A stretch of 64,000 nt of DNA from Antedon mediterranea. Taxonomy: Eukaryota; Echinodermata; Crinoidea; Comatulida; Antedonidae. Position 1 is the stretch's first letter. Every line of letters begins with the position of its first letter. The notes beneath the pieces are model-generated. The model was given only the letters and a program-made list of their open reading frames with translations. It was not told where the DNA came from and searched no databases. Shown here one piece after another: positions 59,066-64,000 of this stretch. The stretch lies in NCBI RefSeq assembly GCF_964355755.1, contig NC_092672.1, positions 22,812,501 through 22,876,500 of the forward strand, read 5' to 3'. The position numbers and the translations under genes were made by a program.

Positions 59066-59166
59066 ATTCAATTCTGCAGAACAATCCACAGATGGAATCG
59101 TTACAACCACAGTTTTTCAAGCAAAGAAGGATTGTAGTCAATGGAAAAAGATAAAAGATGTAAATG
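59066..59166 (+). CDS. Roc GTPase exon 2: switch I (G2)
   Basis: This is a 101-bp exon with acceptor TTATAATAG and donor GTGAGA, entering in phase 2 and leaving in phase 1. It encodes FNSAEQSTDGIVTTTVFQ, then AKKDCSQWKKIKDVN. The STDGI motif (59085-59099) is the switch I signature of Roc domains, supplying the Mg-coordinating threonine. The preceding F and following beta strand agree with family spacing. A tryptophan and lysine-rich tail then leads into an insertion relative to compact Roc domains. Confidence 0.88.
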
Positions 59167-59521
59167 GTGAGAAAAGCAACTGAAAATGTTAAATTTTAAT
59201 TATTCATAATTTTGCTATAATTTTAACTTTAATTTATTTTTGGTAAAATAATACTAATATTTAAATAAAAACATTCTTAAATGTATAATATAATGCCATT
59301 TACACATTGGCTATACAACAAATAACAATTCAAAATTCATTTGGCTAAGTAACCATTACGTCTTGGTCTTACATTTTCAATGAGGTGATTGAAATCACCT
59401 CAGATACCAGGAATTGGAAAATTACTGTCAATGTTCAGAATATTGCTTATCATTGTATTCCTCTCATCCCATACAACACATTGGTTTCCTAATCTAATTG
59501 TCCATTTCTTGCTTTGTATAG

Positions 59522-59590
59522 GTATTGACCTATCAGAGCAAATTCGTTCACATGCTTTAGGAGAAAAGGTTGATAAAAGGTTACAAGAAG
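59522..59590 (+). CDS. Roc GTPase exon 3: insertion between switch I and G3
   Basis: This is a 69-bp exon (acceptor CTTTGTATAG, donor GTAGGT), phase 1 in and out. It encodes IDLSEQIRSHALGEKV, then DKRLQE, predicted to be helical and charged. Because it is a multiple of three with matching phases it could be skipped, shortening the loop between switch I and the G3 motif by 23 residues. I recognise no separate domain in it. Confidence 0.82.
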
Positions 59591-59701
59591 GTAGGTACAG
59601 ACTAATAAAGCTTTTATAACATTTAAATCTGCATAAAAGATGTATAATGATATCGATCAGTAACACTGTTATATTGGTTTTGTTTCTGTAATTTTTTGTA
59701 G

Positions 59702-59832
59702 AAGGCAATGTTGGAACCTGGGCTAAATTTAAGAATGGTATGTATAAGATGGTAAGAAGAAAAGAAAAAGTGAGTGACATAACTAGTGTATGGGACTACG
59801 CTGGTCAACTAGACTACTATATAACGCACAGG
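59702..59832 (+). CDS. Roc GTPase exon 4: G3 motif WDYAGQ
   Basis: This is a 131-bp exon with acceptor ATTTTTTGTAG and donor GTATGT, entering in phase 1 and ending in phase 0. It encodes GNVGTWAKFKNGMYKMVRRK, EKVSDITSVWDYAGQLDYYI, THR. WDYAGQ (59791-59808) is the DxxGQ G3 motif, and AGQ-xxYY-TH is the hallmark continuation in Roco proteins (usually WDFAGQ). The catalytic-position Q is present. The next exon, carrying the rest of switch II and the G4 motif, is not in the window. Confidence 0.9.
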
Positions 59833-61681
59833 GTATGTTTTCATTATTGTATTATAAATATCACATGTATTCTAAGAGTCATATTTAAAACAAATATTAT
59901 TTTAATTGGGTTCAGAAATAATAAAATTTGAAGTTCTTAAATACTAATAGACCTTTTGTATTGATTAATTGTTGATTAAAATAAGAAGAACAGACTTTCC
60001 TTTTCTTTTTACATGATGTGTTCTTATGGTATTTTGCCAAGAACATTTTTAACAGGGTTATTTTATCAATGTGCAACTTTTTTTTTAGACTATGCTATGT
60101 TTTTGTTGGTTTTTCTAGTTCCATTGATCTTACATGTTTCAATTACTGATTTTTTTTTATCACAAGTTTTCATATAAAACACCACCAGGGGCTGATCCAG
60201 GGGAGGGGACCACAGGGCATTTGTACCTGTCAATATTGTCAACAGTAAAAAGAGAGGGCGGAGTGGAGTAGATGTGGGAATGAGAAGGTTAAATATATTA
60301 TTTAAACATCGTCAGTAAACAAATTAAAACAACCTCAGAATACCATACCTCCACCAATTATACCAGGCCTTTCTTTCTTTCTCTTTTGTTCTTATTTCAT
60401 GCAATAATGCGATGTTGAATAAAGATCAATAGGTGATCTACAATAAACAATGCTAAAATAAATACTTTACACATACTAATTCACAATCTAAATACAACAA
60501 ATACTATTCCTGATCTAAAAAGGAAGAAGGTCGTAAGACTCAATAATAAATGCAAATCACTATCCAAATGAAAAAGTAAACAGAGAGGTATCACTTTTGA
60601 AATAATATCAACAATTAAATAAGTAGTATTACTGTGATGGTATTTAATGAAATTGTATTAAATCGTAATTTACACTTACAACATTTATATTGTTTGTTTC
60701 AATCTATGCATAAGTGTTTTTATGATTAAAATCAATGTATGCAGAGAAAATGTGATTTTAAAACTGTCCTAAAATCCCACTGAGCCGAATTCCACTCGTT
60801 CAAAACATCATCGGAAAACATATATCAATGAAATATACACTATATTTTAACACATAAAACAATGAATTGTACAAGTTAAACTTGAGAAGGAATTCTTTTT
60901 CGTTTAGAGTTGTACTTTTGTGGAATGGTCTTTCTGACTATGTTGTTTCAGCTAGTTCTTTAAATTTGTTCAAAAATAGACTAAATGAGGCTTGGATAAA
61001 CCATCCATTAAAGTTCACACCGTTTGTACAATATGACATGATAACTGCGAGGGGCTTACAAGCAATATGCTTCGCCTCAATTTCCCTCTATTCATACGAC
61101 TACAAGGGATTACAAGTAAACAAGTAAAAGTCATTGTAATCAAAAAAGCTTTGAATTTAACTGCAAAAAAACACAATTTCCAACCAAAAATTGTATATTT
61201 TTTAATACTTAAAGAACTTGAACCGATACTTGGATTTCAGTCATTTAAATTGCAAAATGATAAACATTAATTTTTTTTTTGGTTAACTGAAAGAAAAGTG
61301 AAATGATTAATAAATGACTAAACTTGACCTACACGCATGCACCAGTGACCTCCTGCGAGGTGAACAATGGTTGTGTAAATTCCATTTGATGTAGTACACG
61401 CACCCCTCTTGTAAGAATTACAACATGTATCAATGCAAGCTGAACGATGGTGGAAAAACATGCATCCCTCTCCCTGTTCCTGCCTGCATTAATGGTATCT
61501 GTTCCGATTTACAATCATATTGTTATGTATCACTCTGGCCTAGTCAATGACGACAATACGACAGGCTCATGTGTATACCAACAATGAAATTGCGCTATAT
61601 TTAGACATTGACAGGGTTTGCTCACAAGTAGGTTAGACCTATTAGCCAATGTTTTTGAAATGATCATGACAACATAACATA
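59833..61681. other. Roco intron, proximal part
   Basis: After the G3 exon no further exon with Roc G4 (NKxD/TKxD) or COR character is visible to the end of the window. The stretch holds a short repeat-like patch (60180-60260, CAGGGGCTGATCCAGGGGAG) and the LINE remnant at 60867-61127. Region 61130-61680 shows nothing assignable. Confidence 0.6.
60867..61127 (+). pseudogene. Non-LTR retrotransposon (LINE) C-terminal ORF fragment
   Basis: The frame contains LRRNSFSFRVVLLWNGLSDY, then VVSASSLNLFKNRLNEAW. The R-F-R-V--WN-L---VV-A-SLN-FK-RL pattern is the conserved end of the reverse-transcriptase ORF of many LINEs, after the RT domain. Frame continues to a TAA at 61125-61127 but the codons after NEAW no longer resemble the family. 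No RT motifs lie upstream, and TAA at 60855 closes the frame, so the copy is 5' truncated, as is usual for LINEs. Clade not assignable. Confidence 0.7.
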
Positions 61682-64000
61682 CATACATAGCAATACACAT
61701 CATGTCAAGTTAGTTCCCACAACATAGGAACCACAGTCCTTGTAGGGGTCTGGTATCACAGTGTATAAGACATACATAGCAATACACATCATGTCAAGTT
61801 AGTTCCCACAACATAGGAACCACAGTCCTGGTAAGGGTCTGGTATCACAGTGTAAAAAACATACATAGCAATACACATCATGTTAAGTTAGTTCCCACAA
61901 CATAGGAACCACAGTCCTGGTAAGGGTCTGGTATCACAGTGTAAAAAACATACATAGCAATACACATCATGTCAAGTTAGTTCCCACAACATAGGAACCA
62001 CAGTCCTGGTAGGGGTCTGGTATCACAGTGTAAAAAACATACATAGCAATACACATCATGTTAAGTTAGTTCCCACAACATAGGAACCACAGTCCTGGTA
62101 AGGGTCTGGTATCACAGTGTATAAAACATACATAGCAATACACATCATGTCAAGTTAGTTCCCGCAACATAGGAACCACAGTCCTGGTAAGGGTCTGGTA
62201 TTACAGTGTAAAAAACATACATAGCAATACACATCATGTCAAGTTAGTTCCTGCAACATAGGAACCACAGTCCTGGTAAGGGTCTGGTATCACAGTGTAA
62301 AAAACATACATAGTAATACACATCATGTCAAGTTAGTTCCAACAACATAGGAACCACAGTCCTGGTAGGGGTCTGGTATCACAGTGTATAAAACATACAT
62401 AGCAATACACATGTCAAGTTAGTTCCCGCAACATAGGAACCACAGTCCTGGTAAGGGTCTGGTATCACAGTGTAAAAAACATACATAGCAATACACATGT
62501 CAAGTTAGTTCCCGCAACATAGGAACCACAGTCCTGGTAAGGGTCTGGTATTACAGTGTAAAAAACATACATAGCAATACACATGTCAAGTTAGTTCCCG
62601 CAACATAGGAACCACAGTCCTGGTAGGGGTCTGGTATCACAGTGTAAAAAACATACATAGCAATACACATCATGTCAAGTTAGTTCCCACAACATAGGAA
62701 CCACAGTCCTGGTAGGGGTCTGGTATCACAGTGTAAAAAACATACATAGCAATACACATCATGTCAAGTTAGTTCCCACAACATAGGAACCACAGTCCTG
62801 GTAAGGGTCTGGTATCACAGTGTATAAAACATACATAGTAATACACATCATGTCAAGTTAGTTCCCACAACATAGGAATCACAGTCCTGGTAGGGGTCTG
62901 GTATCACAGTGTAAAAAACATACATAGCAATACACATCATGTCAAGTTAGTTCCCACAACATAGGAACCACAGTCCTGGTAAGGGTCTGGTATTACAGTG
63001 TATAAAACATACATAGCAATACACATCATGTCAAGTTAGTTCCCACAACATAGGAATCACAGTCCTGGTAGGGGTCTGGTATCACAGTGTAAAAAACATA
63101 CATAGTAATACACATCATGTCAAGTTAGTTCCCGCAACATAGGAACCACAGTCCTGGTAGGGGTCTGGTATCACAGTGTAAAAAACATACATAGCAATAC
63201 ACATCATGTCAAGTTAGTTCCCACAACATAGGAACCACAGTCCTGGTAGGGGTCTGGTATCACAGTGTATAAAACATACATAGTAATACACATCATGTCA
63301 AGTTAGTTCCCGCAACATAGGAACCACAGTCCTGGTAGGGGTCTGGTATCACAGTGTATAAAACATACATAGTAATACACATGTCAAGTTAGTTCTCACA
63401 ACATAGGAACCACAGTCCTGGTAGGGGTCTGGTATCACAGTGTATAAGACATACATAGCAATACACATCATGTCAAGTTAGTTCCCGCAACATAGGAACC
63501 ACAGTCCTGGTAAGGGTCTGGTATCACAGTGTATAAGACATACATAGCAATACACATCATGTCAAGTTAGTTCCCGCAACATAGGAACCACAGTCCTGGT
63601 AGGGGTCTGGTATCACAGTGTAAAAAACATACATATCAATACACATCATGTCAAATTAGTTCCCACAACATAGGAACCACAGTCCTGGTAAGGGTCTGGT
63701 ATCACAGTGTAAAAAACATACATAGTAATACACATGTCAAGTTAGTTTCCGCAACATAGGAACCACAGTCCTGGTAAGGGTCTGGTATCACAGTGTATAA
63801 AACATACATAGCAATACACATCATGTCATGTTAGTTCCCGCAACATGGGAACCACAGTCCTGGTAAGGGTCTGGTATCACAGTGTATAAAACATACATAG
63901 CAATACACATCATGTCAAGTTAGTTCCCGCAACATAGGAACCACAGTCCTGGTAGGGGTCTGGTATCACAGTGTAAAAAACATACATAGTAATACACATG
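61682..64000. repeat. Minisatellite, 26 full units of 86-89 bp, running off the right edge
   Basis: The unit begins CATACATAGCAATACACATC, contains TCAAGTTAGTTCCCACAACA, TAGGAACCACAGTCCTGGTA and GGTCTGGTATCACAGTGTA, and ends in AAAAAA or TAAAA. Units are 89 bp, with an 86-bp variant lacking CAT in ACACATCATGTC. I counted 26 occurrences of the AGTCCTGG block (the first is AGTCCTTG) and a partial unit at the edge. Recurrent variants (CCCGCA/CCCACA, AAGGGT/GGGGGT, AGCAA/AGTAA) are shared among scattered units, which suggests gene conversion or unequal exchange. It contains no open frame through the array, since 89 is not divisible by 3. It is located in a Roco intron. Confidence 0.95.

Larger units (their letters stand above)
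2813..59832 (+). other. Ankyrin-repeat/Roco GTPase gene, partial at both ends (gene-level entry)
   Basis: Eleven exons join in one frame: 2813-2911, 18142-18240, 26884-26982, 34120-34218, 46363-46473, 54638-54748, 57501-57585, 58448-58613, 59066-59166, 59522-59590 and 59702-59832. Every junction has AG before and GT after, and the phases agree (0 through the ankyrin exons, then 1, 2, 1, 1, 0). The product is a stack of ankyrin repeats leading into a Roc domain, the Ras-like GTPase domain of Roco proteins (the family of LRRK, MFHAS1 and DAPK1), which is normally followed by a COR dimerisation domain. The start codon, promoter, G4/G5 motifs and COR region are not in the window. Whether all ankyrin exons enter one transcript is inferred from phase and order. 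No specific orthologue is claimed. Confidence 0.8.

Noticed and set aside
59400-59780. A 126-codon minus-strand open frame.
   Set aside because: It is the antisense of the Roc exons at 59522 and 59702, whose GTPase motifs and splice sites fix the coding strand as +.
61682-64000. CRISPR-like array.
   Set aside because: Units are contiguous with no unique spacers, are 86-89 bp long, and the setting is an animal intron. It is a minisatellite.

Overview
The window is AT-rich, intron-dominated animal DNA with GT..AG introns, dense transposon debris and no bacterial-style gene packing. The repertoire suggests a marine invertebrate, most plausibly a deuterostome such as an echinoderm: a Roco-family gene with ankyrin exons, Penelope, DIRS, PIF/Harbinger and Helitron elements, a 5S rRNA-derived SINE, a marine-type interspersed repeat with CTCCGCC ends, and TAGGCC-rich DNA. 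That taxonomic guess is inference.

One host gene is recognisable, on the + strand and open at both ends of the window. It has six in-frame ankyrin-repeat exons: four of exactly 99 bp (33 codons) at 2813, 18142, 26884 and 34120, and two of 111 bp at 46363 and 54638. A bridging exon follows at 57501, then four exons (58448, 59066, 59522, 59702) that encode the start of a Roc GTPase domain: P-loop GKEGAGKTS, switch I STDGI and G3 WDYAGQ. All ankyrin exons begin and end in phase 0, so each can be gained or lost without breaking frame. The introns show that this has happened. Blocks around 2813 and 18142 are paralogous, blocks around 46363 and 54638 are a recent duplication at an offset of about 8.28 kb, and two broken exon relics lie at 48050 and 49781. 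The rest of the Roc domain and whatever follows it lie beyond the right edge.

Mobile DNA fills the introns. Region 1-345 is the 3' end of a Penelope-like element: the C-terminus of its endonuclease ORF followed by a structurally complete hammerhead ribozyme. Region 3395-3954 is an interspersed repeat whose empty site survives in the paralogous block. Region 4256-11180 is absent from the paralogous block and holds 57-bp repeats, a perfect hairpin, a tRNA-like gene, a foldback MITE and a complete PIF/Harbinger transposon (7161-10981). That transposon has an uninterrupted transposase with a DD35E triad and a Myb-like partner gene carrying one frameshift. Region 21650-22800 holds a DIRS-like RNase H pseudogene. 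Region 40021-40765 is a 5S-derived SINE between two 150-bp direct repeats. Region 48372-49583 is a Helitron with textbook ends. A LINE C-terminal fragment lies at 60867. Two minisatellites stand out: five 82-bp units at 56882, and 26 full 86-89-bp units from 61682 running off the window inside a Roco intron.

The most rewarding signals are the Penelope hammerhead, the near-complete Harbinger, the Helitron and 5S-SINE architectures, and the birth and death of in-phase ankyrin exons.
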